Positions 1-9,086 of a stretch of 33,630 nucleotides of DNA are shown here, in pieces. How positions within the stretch are numbered: position 1 is the first letter of the stretch; each line of letters starts with the position of its first letter. The notes under the pieces were generated by a model, which was not told the DNA's origin, made no database searches, and saw nothing but the letters and a program-made list of their open reading frames with translations. A program made the translations under genes and the position numbers. Source of the stretch: an uncultured Ruminococcus sp. (lineage in GTDB: Bacteria; Bacillota; Clostridia; Oscillospirales; Acutalibacteraceae); the NCBI GenBank assembly GCA_905235715.1, contig CAJONB010000017.1:1-33630 (forward strand), given 5' to 3'.

Positions 1-297
1 TATTCTATTTGTAAACTGCTTAAATATATCTTCAAAAGCAGATGACAAAATCTTAGACCGCTGCTGTACGAAAGCTGAAGCGGACGGTATTTTGGTATCT
101 CCTGAGAAAGCATCAATTATTTCGTTGTTCAAAGATTTTGAGCTGAACCCCAAAACAGTTTTTATCACTTTACCCATCGAAAGTTTCCTCCTTCTGGTAA
201 AATCCTTTTCAGGATTTCGGCAGTATTCTCTGGGTGATTGGCAAACTGTTTTAATGCACTTATTCAATGTGGCTTTGATTCTTTTAATTTGGTTCAT
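1..297 (-). CDS. IS4-family transposase, N-terminal part (runs off the left edge)
   Basis: Minus-strand frame from ATG at 297 is open to position 1 and reads MNQIKRIKATLNKCIKTVCQSPREYCRNPEKDFTRRRKLSMGKVIKTVLGFSSKSLNNEIIDAF...ASAFVQQRSKILSSAFEDIFKQF. The 'DFTRKRKL...SLNNE...SAFVQQR' pattern is typical of IS4-family transposase N-termini. RBS AAGGAG lies upstream. Absent from the ORF track because it has no stop inside the window. Confidence 0.8.
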   Translation of the reverse strand, partial: MNQIKRIKATLNKCIKTVCQSPREYCRNPEKDFTRRRKLSMGKVIKTVLGFSSKSLNNEIIDAFSGDTKIPSASAFVQQRSKILSSAFEDIFKQFTNRI

Positions 298-346
298 CGT
301 GCTTTACTCCTTGTAATTAAGATTGGATTTAACTCCTAATTACAGG

Positions 347-381
347 GGCTGAATCTGTTCGATGTTCGAACAGATTCAGCC
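347..381. other. Perfect 16-bp stem / 3-nt loop inverted repeat near the transposase 5' end
   Basis: GGCTGAATCTGTTCGA-TGT-TCGAACAGATTCAGCC. Confidence 0.7.
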
Positions 382-435
382 GCACTTTTCTTTTGATTTG
401 TCAAGTCTTTTTACTAAAATTTTCAAATAATCTTC

Positions 436-474
436 AAAAAAATACCCCGTACCCTTATTTGAGTACGAGGTATT
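436..474 (-). terminator. Putative intrinsic terminator on the minus strand
   Basis: Minus strand: AATACCTCGTAC-N10-GTACGGGGTATT followed by a T run (plus-strand A run 436-442). Confidence 0.5.
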
Positions 475-614
475 ACTCCTTGTTGTCTTAACTTAATGAT
501 ATTGCCTTCGCGGGGAAAACGGCTGATATTCGCGAAAGCATTCAAATACATATTTAAGACTGAGCGGACAGAAACAGTCCTTTATTAACAGAAACAGAAA
601 CCTAGATACAAAGA

Positions 615-1727
615 GTGATTCTATTGCATAATTTAAAGATAAAATTTCATAAGTGGTTTTTATCCAAACCGGGCAAAAGCGCTGTCCATGAGATAGATAT
701 TTTGAATCTCCGGACGCTGTATTATATGTCGCTGACAGCGTTCATTCTCAATATCCTGACGTGGGTGGTTTTTCTTCTCACACAAGCGCCGGGAGCCGAC
801 AGGCTGATGGTGTTCATCATTATCGCTGTGGGTATCCTGTTGTGTGTCGCAGGCTTTTTCAGCGCACGGAAATTCCTGAACATGGGTGAAAAAATTGCCG
901 AGCATCATACCGCGGTAAATATTTTTACCTGCACGTTTTATGCCCTGCTGATTATCTGGGGAATGTTCGCGTCGCTGCCGGCATTTATCCGCGGCGAGCA
1001 GATAATCATCTTCTTCCTTGTCGAAATTTCCTTTGTATTGTTTGCACGGCTCCTGCCGGTTGTAACGACTGCGATTGTACTCCTCTCCTATCTGATTTAT
1101 GACATCGTGCTGAGCGTATGGGTAAAGCCCGGGATGATTAACCACTATTTCTTTGCGATGCTGGCGCTGATATCCGTTGTCGGCGCGGTAATCAGCTACC
1201 GCCTATTCGTCGTTTTCATCGTCGAGAAAAATAACGCGAAGCTCATCAACGAATCGCTGGAGATTATCGCGAACCATGACAGCGCGACGCGGCTCCAAAA
1301 CCGCTACGCGCTCAATAAGAATATTTCCGAATATGTCGACGCGGATATCTGTCTGGCGATGGGAGATATTAACAACTTTAAGATGGTAAATGATACCTAC
1401 GGTCATCAGACGGGCGACGAGGTTCTCGAGAAATTCTCCGATATTATGCTGAATACCTTCGGCCGTGAAGAGGTCTACCGCTACGGCGGCGACGAGTTCC
1501 TGATTGTCAGACTTACCGGCGACTATAACGCCTTTTGCAAAAAGCTCGTGTCGTTGAACAAGAAGTTCGGCAAAATCAACATCAGTGGTACAACGACGCC
1601 GTTAAGCTGCAGCTTCGGCAGCGTCAAGGCGCATCCGATGAATCAGGCGGAATTCATGGAACTGATTTCCGAGGCGGACAAAAAGCTGTATGAGGAAAAG
1701 AACAGATTGAAAAATCCGCATACATAA
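615..1727 (+). CDS. Membrane-bound GGDEF diguanylate cyclase
   Basis: About six hydrophobic N-terminal segments, then a GGDEF domain with intact YRYGGDEF. No RxxD I-site at the canonical position. GTG start is uncertain. Confidence 0.9.
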   Translation: MILLHNLKIKFHKWFLSKPGKSAVHEIDILNLRTLYYMSLTAFILNILTWVVFLLTQAPGADRLMVFIIIAVGILLCVAGFFSARKFLNMGEKIAEHHTAVNIFTCTFYALLIIWGMFASLPAFIRGEQIIIFFLVEISFVLFARLLPVVTTAIVLLSYLIYDIVLSVWVKPGMINHYFFAMLALISVVGAVISYRLFVVFIVEKNNAKLINESLEIIANHDSATRLQNRYALNKNISEYVDADICLAMGDINNFKMVNDTYGHQTGDEVLEKFSDIMLNTFGREEVYRYGGDEFLIVRLTGDYNAFCKKLVSLNKKFGKINISGTTTPLSCSFGSVKAHPMNQAEFMELISEADKKLYEEKNRLKNPHT

Positions 1728-1885
1728 GCTGCTTTAATGCTTTTTTAAAAATCCTTGCTCAGCTGCTCTATCAGGAAAAAATCAGCAATAGCGCGTCAGG
1801 CATTGATATAATCACTAAAATCATGTAATCATTGTTATTACTTTGCTGTATGAATATACAAAAAGTCTGAAATTGTCATAAATGC

Positions 1886-1914
1886 TTGATTTCGCGCGCT
1901 TTTTATGTTAAAAT
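1886..1914 (+). promoter_or_regulatory. Putative sigma-A promoter for the pel-like operon
   Basis: TTGATT (1886-1891), 17-nt spacer, TAAAAT (1909-1914) with a TGn extension, just upstream of the riboswitch aptamer. Confidence 0.6.
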
Positions 1915-1923
1915 GTTTGCGAA

Positions 1924-2003
1924 TAACAGGGCAAACTATTTGAAAAAATAGGACGCAAAGCTACGGTGTCTAAGCGATTTCGTATGACCGACCGGCTGCA
2001 CAA
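1924..2003 (+). promoter_or_regulatory. Cyclic-di-GMP-I (GEMM-I) riboswitch aptamer
   Basis: ACAGGGCAAACUAUUUGAAAAAAUAGGACGCAAAGCUACGGUGUCUAAGC...AUGACCGACCGGCUGC matches the GEMM-I layout: CAGGGCAAAC, P2 hairpin with GAAA-type loop, GGACGCAAAGC.ACGG, GUCUAAG...AUGAC. Confidence 0.88.
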
Positions 2004-2024
2004 AATGTGCGGCCGGCTTTTTTT
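1992..2024 (+). terminator. Intrinsic terminator (riboswitch expression platform)
   Basis: CCGGCTGCACA-AAA-TGTGCGGCCGG 11-bp stem (one G-T) followed by a T7 run (2018-2024). Its 5' arm overlaps the 3' end of the aptamer. Confidence 0.8.
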
Positions 2025-2111
2025 GTTTGCTTATCCTGCCGCAGCTGCGTATAACCGTATGGAAAGCTTCTTTTCAGAGGCGGTTCATCATACGATGAAA
2101 ATGGGTGTTTT

Positions 2112-4256
2112 ATGAGAAAATACAATGTGCTTTTAACGGGAAATATCGACGCCGGTGTGTGGACGGTTGCCGACTGTCTTGAGGACGGCCGCTGTAACGT
2201 CACGGTCGCAGGCGAGGATATCGCGCCTAAGGATAAAAAATACAACAACCGCTACTTTGACCTTGCGTCGGATGAGACCCGGCTTTCTGCCATCTACAAG
2301 AGCGGAAAGTTCGATACGGTCGTGTACTTCCTGTCCGCTAAGAGCGAATCGGCTCAGTATGATATCAGCGGTGAAAGCAAGCTCGGAAAATACGCCGACG
2401 ATTTTATCTGCCATATCGGGTTCGTTACGGCGCACACCGAAATTTCTCAGCTGATACTGGTCACCGATCAGAGCGTGTTCGGCGAGGAGCAGAAAAAAGC
2501 CGAAACGACTATCCCCGACCCTGAATCCTTTGAGAGCAATCTCATGCTGATTGCAGAAAACGAGCTTGACCATATCAAGCGCAAGGAAGGCGCTCTCAAA
2601 AAGCTGTTGGTGCGCGTACCGCATCTGTATAATCCCGGCCCCGTGAGCGGATTTGCAAAGGATTTCAGCGCACCCTTGACAGCAGACCGCAGCACTCTTT
2701 ATCTCCCCGGTACTCCCGATAAGCAGTGTCAGCTGCTCAGTACAGAAGATTTCGGAAAATTCCTGCTTTTGGCAATCACCGAACAGTCGCAGGGCATTAT
2801 GCATACAAAGGGACCCGAATCCGTCTCTTACCACGAGCTGAAAAAATTCTTTGAACAGTATGACTATTCGGTCGTATACATGGGCAAGGACAACCGTCAG
2901 CTGTGTCTTGAGGGCACGCGGGCACGCAAGGAGCTGGGCTTCGTGGCAGGAGGAAACTTCCGCGAAGACCTCTATCTGAATGAAGAGAAAACCGCGATAC
3001 AAAAGCACACCGACCGGCTTAAATATATCCGCAAGGCGCTCAGCAAGCTCCTGCCGTGGATAGAGACCGGTATCGGCGCGGTGCTTATGGAGCTGCTGTG
3101 CCGCCTGACCGCACAGAATACCGTTACCGCCTTCATCGACGTCAGGCTGCTGTTCGCCGTTATCATCGGCAGCGCTCACGGCGTCTTCTTCGGCTGGCTT
3201 GCAGGCGTTATCGCCTACATCTCCTTCGCGGCGGCTTACCTCTTTAACGGCGGTCAGATATGGGACTTGCTGCTTAATCTCGATAACTGGCTGCCCTTTG
3301 TCCTGTACATCCTTGCGGGCGGCATAACGGGCTATCTCAAGACCACACACGACGACAAGCGTCAGGAGCTTTTAGAGGAGAAGGAGCGTGTGGAAGGCGA
3401 GCTGAGCTATCTGCAGGAGGTGCATCAGCACACCTGCGATATGCGCGATATGCTGATGGAGCAGGTCGTCAAATCCCGCGACAGCTACGGCAAGATCTAC
3501 AACATGGTCAACGAGCTGAACTCCGTCTATCCCGACGAGATTCTCTTCCGCGCGCTGCGTATCTTTGAGGACGTCCTCTCAAACCGTACCGTGTCCATCT
3601 ATATCCGTGAGAACGGCACGCGCTTTTTGAGAAAGCTGGTCGAATCGGAGACCACCGGCAACACGGCAAATTCGATGAACCTGAACAATTATCCGGAGCT
3701 GATTGAATATATCGACCGCAGAGAGCTTTGGGTCAACAAGAGCTTTGACGGGAATTATCCTGCCTACTGTCTGACGATGCGCTATGATGAGAATAAGGAG
3801 TTCGTCATCATTCTGTGGAACGCAGAGCCGAACCAGTATTCGAAGTATTATGAGAACCTGCTGATAATCGTTTCGCGCCTGACCTGTATGGCGCTGGTCA
3901 AGGCGGTGGAATTCAACGAGCTTCCCGACCGCTACGTCGGCAATACGAAATTCCTCAAACAGGAGGAGTTCGTCCACTCGTGGCTGACGCGCCGTCAGAT
4001 GAAGTCCGAGAAGGTCGGCAGCTATGTTATCTTCCGCTTTTCCGCCTCGCTGCCCGACGACGTGCTGAGCGAACGCTTCAGCCGCGTTGTCCGGTCGCTG
4101 GATATTGCCGGAAAGATGGACGACGGCACGCGCTATATCCTGATGATGCAGGCGAGCGAAAAGGACGCGGACATCATTCTGAAGCGTTTAGAGAACGCAG
4201 GCATAGCGGCTTATGTAACGAATGAAAAAGCGCTTGCACGCTATTTAGATAACTGA
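2112..4256 (+). CDS. pelD: SDR/NAD-epimerase-like - PelD fusion (TM segments, GAF, degenerate GGDEF; c-di-GMP receptor)
   Basis: N-terminal epimerase-like fold, four TM segments (~res 315-415), coiled coil, GAF-like region, C-terminal degenerate GGDEF with RSLD-IAGKM-DDGTR at I-site spacing. Followed by PelE/DUF2194/PelF/PelG genes. Confidence 0.75.
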   Translation: MRKYNVLLTGNIDAGVWTVADCLEDGRCNVTVAGEDIAPKDKKYNNRYFDLASDETRLSAIYKSGKFDTVVYFLSAKSESAQYDISGESKLGKYADDFICHIGFVTAHTEISQLILVTDQSVFGEEQKKAETTIPDPESFESNLMLIAENELDHIKRKEGALKKLLVRVPHLYNPGPVSGFAKDFSAPLTADRSTLYLPGTPDKQCQLLSTEDFGKFLLLAITEQSQGIMHTKGPESVSYHELKKFFEQYDYSVVYMGKDNRQLCLEGTRARKELGFVAGGNFREDLYLNEEKTAIQKHTDRLKYIRKALSKLLPWIETGIGAVLMELLCRLTAQNTVTAFIDVRLLFAVIIGSAHGVFFGWLAGVIAYISFAAAYLFNGGQIWDLLLNLDNWLPFVLYILAGGITGYLKTTHDDKRQELLEEKERVEGELSYLQEVHQHTCDMRDMLMEQVVKSRDSYGKIYNMVNELNSVYPDEILFRALRIFEDVLSNRTVSIYIRENGTRFLRKLVESETTGNTANSMNLNNYPELIEYIDRRELWVNKSFDGNYPAYCLTMRYDENKEFVIILWNAEPNQYSKYYENLLIIVSRLTCMALVKAVEFNELPDRYVGNTKFLKQEEFVHSWLTRRQMKSEKVGSYVIFRFSASLPDDVLSERFSRVVRSLDIAGKMDDGTRYILMMQASEKDADIILKRLENAGIAAYVTNEKALARYLDN

Positions 4257-4281
4257 CACAAATCATTTACAGGAGATTCTT

Positions 4282-5505
4282 ATGAGCCTGATTACTGTTA
4301 TCATCGTATTGATAATACATCTTATCCTGCTGCTCCTGCTCAGGCTGATTGCGTCCACGAAGGTCTACTTCGGCAACATCAACCTGCTGTGGGCGGCGCT
4401 GATACCGATTTTCGGGCCGGTAGCCGGACTGTTTATCGTGTTTTCGAGCGGCAAAGACCGCGACTATGACGAGCTGTACCGCATCGTCAACGGAACAACC
4501 AACGATGACTACGACTTTCGCCGTGTGAACGGAGATTTTCTCTCTGCCGAGGAGGTTTTTATCCTCAACAACGCCGCCGACAGGCGCAAGACCATGCTGG
4601 GACTTTTACGGCAGGATATCACGCCGTATATGGATATCTTAAAGCTCGCGAGTACCAACGACGACGTCGATACGGCGCACTATGCGACCACGTCGCTGAT
4701 GCAGATACAAACGGACTTTCAGAAGGACATGAGCCTGCTCGGCGCTATCGCCTCGCGCAAGGACGCGACGCTTGAAGACCACAAGCGCTACGCCGAGGTG
4801 TTAGCGTCGTATCTGGAAAATCAGTTTTTGGAAGAAAAGCTGCTGCGGCGTCATCGCCTTTTGCTCGACCAGGAGCTGAAGCTGCTGATGGAGCAGTACG
4901 GCTGCTATGACTATGACAAAGAGTATATCGAAAACCTTATCATGCTGGAGGATTACAGCAAGGCGACGGAGTTCTGCGACCGGCTTCTTGACGAAGGTGA
5001 GCCGCGTGAGGAAATCTACTTTCTGCGTATCCGCCTGTATATCATCCAGCAGGATGAAAAAGGACTGGTGAGGTTCGCGCGTAAGCTTAAAAACAGCGAG
5101 AGAACCTTCTCGCCGGATTTGCAGGAAGAGCTGAACTACTGGCTTGAGGATACAAATCGTCTTGTCGAATCAGATTACCGGACGGTCATGAACAGTGCAA
5201 TCCCCCGCCCGGTCGAGAACACGGCGGTTGACAGCAATCCCGTCACCGAGCCCGTGGAGCTTACGCAGGAAAGCAATCCTGTCACCGAGCCCGTGGAGAT
5301 TACGCAGGAAAGCAATCCCGAAATTACCGGCTCGCCGCAGGATGAGAACGTCATTGTCATGAATGACATAAAGGAGCAAAGCTCTGAAAATGTCACTCTG
5401 ACGCAGACCGGTTCCCGCAAAAAGATTCTCCTCACCGCCCTCGGTGCAGCGAGCGTCATCCTCGGAGCAGTCCTGCTGTTCCGCCCCCGGAAAAAGCGGA
5501 ATTGA
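4282..5505 (+). CDS. PelE-like membrane protein with TPR-like helical repeats
   Basis: Two N-terminal TM segments, helical repeat region, C-terminal TM; position between PelD-like and DUF2194/PelF genes. Confidence 0.6.
   Translation: MSLITVIIVLIIHLILLLLLRLIASTKVYFGNINLLWAALIPIFGPVAGLFIVFSSGKDRDYDELYRIVNGTTNDDYDFRRVNGDFLSAEEVFILNNAADRRKTMLGLLRQDITPYMDILKLASTNDDVDTAHYATTSLMQIQTDFQKDMSLLGAIASRKDATLEDHKRYAEVLASYLENQFLEEKLLRRHRLLLDQELKLLMEQYGCYDYDKEYIENLIMLEDYSKATEFCDRLLDEGEPREEIYFLRIRLYIIQQDEKGLVRFARKLKNSERTFSPDLQEELNYWLEDTNRLVESDYRTVMNSAIPRPVENTAVDSNPVTEPVELTQESNPVTEPVEITQESNPEITGSPQDENVIVMNDIKEQSSENVTLTQTGSRKKILLTALGAASVILGAVLLFRPRKKRN
5235..5318 (+). repeat. Two ~42-bp tandem copies (SNPVTEPVE[LI]TQE) within the PelE-like CDS
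   Basis: Consecutive near-identical 'agcaatcc[ct]gtcaccgagcccgtggag..tacgcaggaa' units. Confidence 0.85.
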
Positions 5506-5743
5506 TTCCGTCTTTCCGCCGTATATAAATGGATGCTTTTACTGACGCTCCGGCTGCGGTGCGGGATATTTGCCCCTGACCCTTTCCGGCGGCGGGCAGT
5601 ACTTCTTTGCGGAGTTGCCTATCGGTACGGAATATGACGTTACCAAGGCTGCAAGCAACAACTACGCTTCCTATGAAACAATACAACTTATGACATAAAT
5701 CGTTTTACCGGCAGGAACCTATGTCAAGAAAGGAGGAATCAGC

Positions 5744-7612
5744 GTGACAAATGAACAGATTCTTAACAAAACCGCCAAAAAGAAAAAGAATATCTTCTTT
5801 ACTCCGTGGCTTGCTATTCCGCTGATCCTTATGGTGGTGCTGGTGTTCGTGGCGATGCTCTATTCATCGGGCAGAAGCTATAGGATAAAGGAACAGCAGG
5901 TAGGTATGGTCGATGACGGGTTTGTACCCGAGTATGATGGGTTGAGCGAGAAAGCCGATATCCTCGTGATGTATGACTCGACGCGCACCGAATCCTCCCG
6001 GCGCTACTATGAATCGGTAACGAAGGTGCTCAACACCATCCGCCTCGACTATCAGGCGTGCGACGTCAGCACCGATAAGCCCCGCCCCGGAAAAGAACAG
6101 CTGGTGCTGTTCTGTGTTCAGGACTTTGACAATTTCAGCGCGGATGATTTCGACCGCTTTGTAAAGTGGATGAAAACCGGCAATATCGTCTTTTTCTGCA
6201 CCCCTGACTTTACCTCGGGCTTTTCGGCAATCTATCCCTATATGGGCATCAATTATGTCGACGAAAAGGAAATTGTGATTGATGATATTTATTTCAACGA
6301 CGACATTCTCCCCGGCTTAAAGGGCGAAACGCTCGAGAACACGAATCTGCTCGACGTGACGTCGCTGTGTCAGCTCAAAAAGGGCTGTAATGTTTCGATG
6401 ACAGAGACCGGTCATAACGCGCCGCTCTTGTGGGATTATAAGACCGACACCAGCTATGTGACGGTGAACAACAACAGCCTGCTCGATTCGAAGAATGTCA
6501 TCAACGGACTGTTGGCGCATATCATTGTCAAGCACGTCGGCACTCACGCATGGCCGATTCTCAACTCGATGATGGTATTCATCGACGACTTTCCGGCGCC
6601 TCAGCCCGAGGGCTTTGACGAGCGCTTAAAGGAGCAGTTCGGCTATGATACCCAGAGCTTCTTTATGAATGTATGGTGGCCGGATATGAAGGCGCTCGCC
6701 GAGAAACACGGCGTCAAGTACAACGGCGTTTTCATAGAAACCTACAACAAAAACCGTATTCCTCCCTTTGAACGCGGCTACGCGAGCGTTCTGATTAAAT
6801 ATTATGCCGCGGAGCTGCTGAACAGCGACGGCGAGATTTCCCTGCACGGCTACAACCATGAGTCCCTGATTCCCGAGGGCTTCCCGAACAAAGACGGTTA
6901 TCACGGCTGGGAAAGTGAGGAGAATATGGAGATCGCGTGCGAAACAGTACGCGATTATGCCAAGGAGCTTCTGCCCGACTACACTTTCACGTCTTATGTT
7001 CCGCCCTCCAACTATTTTTCGGAGGAGGGGCTTAAAGCGCTGAAACAGGCGTGTCCCGACATCAAAGTCATCTCGTCGCTGTACTATACCGACGAGACCG
7101 ACACCGCCTATCAGGAGGAATTCAGCGAAACAGAGGACGGTATCGTCAATGTTCCGCGTATTACCTCCGGCTTTGATATGGGACCCTTTGACACATTATT
7201 GGCGTTCAGCACACTGTATGAGGACGGCGCGTTCTCGCACTTCATCCATCCCGACGACGTGCTGGACGACGACCGCGGCGCGGCGGCAGGCTGGCAGGCG
7301 ATGAGCGAGGCGCTGGATAAATCTCTCACCCAAGTCAAAAACGGTTACCCCATGCTGCGCGGCATGACGGCGACCTCCTGCGGCGGTGCGGTACAGCGCA
7401 CACAGCGTGCAAAGGTGACGACAGAAGAAAAACAAGACGGCGACCAAAAATACATCGCCGTTGAGATAGAGAATTTTTATGACGAGCAGTGGATTGCGCT
7501 CTACACCGAGGGCGAGATTGACTCGGTCGAAGGCGGCGAGCTGTATCAGACAGGCGACCACGATTACTGGATTTGCTGCAAAAGCAGCAGCGTAAAGGCT
7601 GTGCTGAAATAA
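5744..7612 (+). CDS. DUF2194 protein, polysaccharide-deacetylase-like (PelA-like)
   Basis: GTG start with AAGGAGG RBS; N-terminal TM; 'MVFIDDFPAPQPEGF', 'LHGYNHES', 'FTSYVPPSNYFSEEGLKAL' resemble a deacetylase-like barrel. Located immediately before pelF. Confidence 0.7.
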   Translation: MTNEQILNKTAKKKKNIFFTPWLAIPLILMVVLVFVAMLYSSGRSYRIKEQQVGMVDDGFVPEYDGLSEKADILVMYDSTRTESSRRYYESVTKVLNTIRLDYQACDVSTDKPRPGKEQLVLFCVQDFDNFSADDFDRFVKWMKTGNIVFFCTPDFTSGFSAIYPYMGINYVDEKEIVIDDIYFNDDILPGLKGETLENTNLLDVTSLCQLKKGCNVSMTETGHNAPLLWDYKTDTSYVTVNNNSLLDSKNVINGLLAHIIVKHVGTHAWPILNSMMVFIDDFPAPQPEGFDERLKEQFGYDTQSFFMNVWWPDMKALAEKHGVKYNGVFIETYNKNRIPPFERGYASVLIKYYAAELLNSDGEISLHGYNHESLIPEGFPNKDGYHGWESEENMEIACETVRDYAKELLPDYTFTSYVPPSNYFSEEGLKALKQACPDIKVISSLYYTDETDTAYQEEFSETEDGIVNVPRITSGFDMGPFDTLLAFSTLYEDGAFSHFIHPDDVLDDDRGAAAGWQAMSEALDKSLTQVKNGYPMLRGMTATSCGGAVQRTQRAKVTTEEKQDGDQKYIAVEIENFYDEQWIALYTEGEIDSVEGGELYQTGDHDYWICCKSSSVKAVLK

Positions 7613-7634
7613 TGGGGAAGGGAAGTGGATTTGC

Positions 7635-9086
7635 ATGAAAATTTGTCTTGTATGCGAGGGCTGTTATCCGTATGTTGCCGGCGGCGTTTCGTCGTGGGTA
7701 CAGGATATGATCAAGGCGATGCCGCAGCATGAGTTCATTATCTGGGCAATCGGCGCGAACGAGAGCATGAAGGGACAGTTTGTGTATGAGCTTCCCGAAA
7801 ACATTATCGAGGTACGCGAGGTGTTCCTCGATTCGATGCTCAGCACGCGCAGAACGCAGATGAGCGTCATCTCGCTGACCGACGAAGAAACCGTGCAGAT
7901 TTACAAAATGCTGACCTGTGAGGATCCCGACTGGGATATCATCTTCGACATGTTTAAAGAGGGCGGAATCGACCCGATTGACTTCTTGCTCGATCCGTCC
8001 TTCCTGAGGATTCTCAAGGCCGTGTGCGCGGAAAAATACCCGCACCTGCCGTTCACGGACTACTTTTGGACGGTCCGCTCGATGTTTTTGCCGCTGCTGT
8101 ATCTGATTCACAGCGAGCTGCCCGAGGCGGACTTATATCATTCCTGCTCCTGCGGCTATGCGGGCATGCTGGCGGCGGCTGCGGCAAAGCACTACGACAA
8201 GCCCTATATGCTGACGGAGCACGGTATCTATACCCGTGAGCGCGAGGAAGAGATCCTGCGTGCCGGCTGGGTCGCTCCGATGTTCAAGATTCTGTGGATT
8301 GAGCTGTTCTATATGTTTACCCGGTGCGCCTACGACGCGGCTGACATCGTGACCTCGCTTTTCAATTACGCAAGTCACGCGCAGCGCGAGCTGGGCTGCG
8401 ACGGTAAAAAGCAGCTGGTCGTGCCCAACGGCGTCAACACCGACGTTTTCTCCGTTGTGCCGCCGAAGAAGCCCGACGGCTACATCGACATCGGCGCTGT
8501 TGTGCGAATCGCGCCGATCAAGGATATCAAAACCATGCTCTATGCCTTTGCGCGCGTGGAACAGGAAACCGACAGGATCCGCCTGCATATCATCGGGCCG
8601 ACAGAGGAAAATCCCGAGTATTATCAGGAGTGTGTGACGCTTCTCGAAGAGCTGGGACTGAAAAACGCCTTCTTTACGGGACGTGTCAACACCGCGGAGT
8701 ATCTTGAAAAAATAGATTTCACCCTGCTGTCGAGTATCTCGGAGGGTATGCCTTTGGCGACGCTCGAGAGCATGGCGGCAGGACGTCCCGCAATCACCAC
8801 AAACGTCGGCTGCTGCTCGGAGCTGCTTTTCGGTACCGGCGATACCTTCGGAGAAGCCGGAATCTGCGTACCCGCGATGCACCCAAAGCAGCTTGCGGAC
8901 GCGATACTGCGCATGGCGTCCGATCCCGCGCGTATCGAGCGCATGGGCAGTAACGGCAAGAAGCGCGTCCTTGCTTACTTCCGTCACCCCGATATGATAC
9001 AGAAGTATCTGGACGCATACGATAAAACGATAGAAAACTATCATATAAGGAAGGAAACACAATGGCAGGAATCGGATTCGAACTGA
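7635..9086 (+). CDS. pelF: PelF, GT4-family glycosyltransferase
   Basis: MKICLVCEGCYPYVAGGVSSWVQDMI...ISEGMPLATLESMAAGRPAITTNVGCCSELL; characteristic PelF N-terminus (DUF3492) plus GT4 domain. Confidence 0.92.
   Translation: MKICLVCEGCYPYVAGGVSSWVQDMIKAMPQHEFIIWAIGANESMKGQFVYELPENIIEVREVFLDSMLSTRRTQMSVISLTDEETVQIYKMLTCEDPDWDIIFDMFKEGGIDPIDFLLDPSFLRILKAVCAEKYPHLPFTDYFWTVRSMFLPLLYLIHSELPEADLYHSCSCGYAGMLAAAAAKHYDKPYMLTEHGIYTREREEEILRAGWVAPMFKILWIELFYMFTRCAYDAADIVTSLFNYASHAQRELGCDGKKQLVVPNGVNTDVFSVVPPKKPDGYIDIGAVVRIAPIKDIKTMLYAFARVEQETDRIRLHIIGPTEENPEYYQECVTLLEELGLKNAFFTGRVNTAEYLEKIDFTLLSSISEGMPLATLESMAAGRPAITTNVGCCSELLFGTGDTFGEAGICVPAMHPKQLADAILRMASDPARIERMGSNGKKRVLAYFRHPDMIQKYLDAYDKTIENYHIRKETQWQESDSN

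Noticed and set aside
92-316. 74-aa plus-strand ORF at the left edge
   Set aside because: Antisense to a convincing IS4-family transposase frame with RBS.
2133-3350. 405-aa minus-strand ORF
   Set aside because: Lies antisense within the SDR-PelD gene; no recognisable domain; composition looks like a shadow ORF.
7335-8111. 258-aa minus-strand ORF spanning the DUF2194/PelF junction
   Set aside because: Overlaps two well-supported genes on the opposite strand with no domain or RBS.
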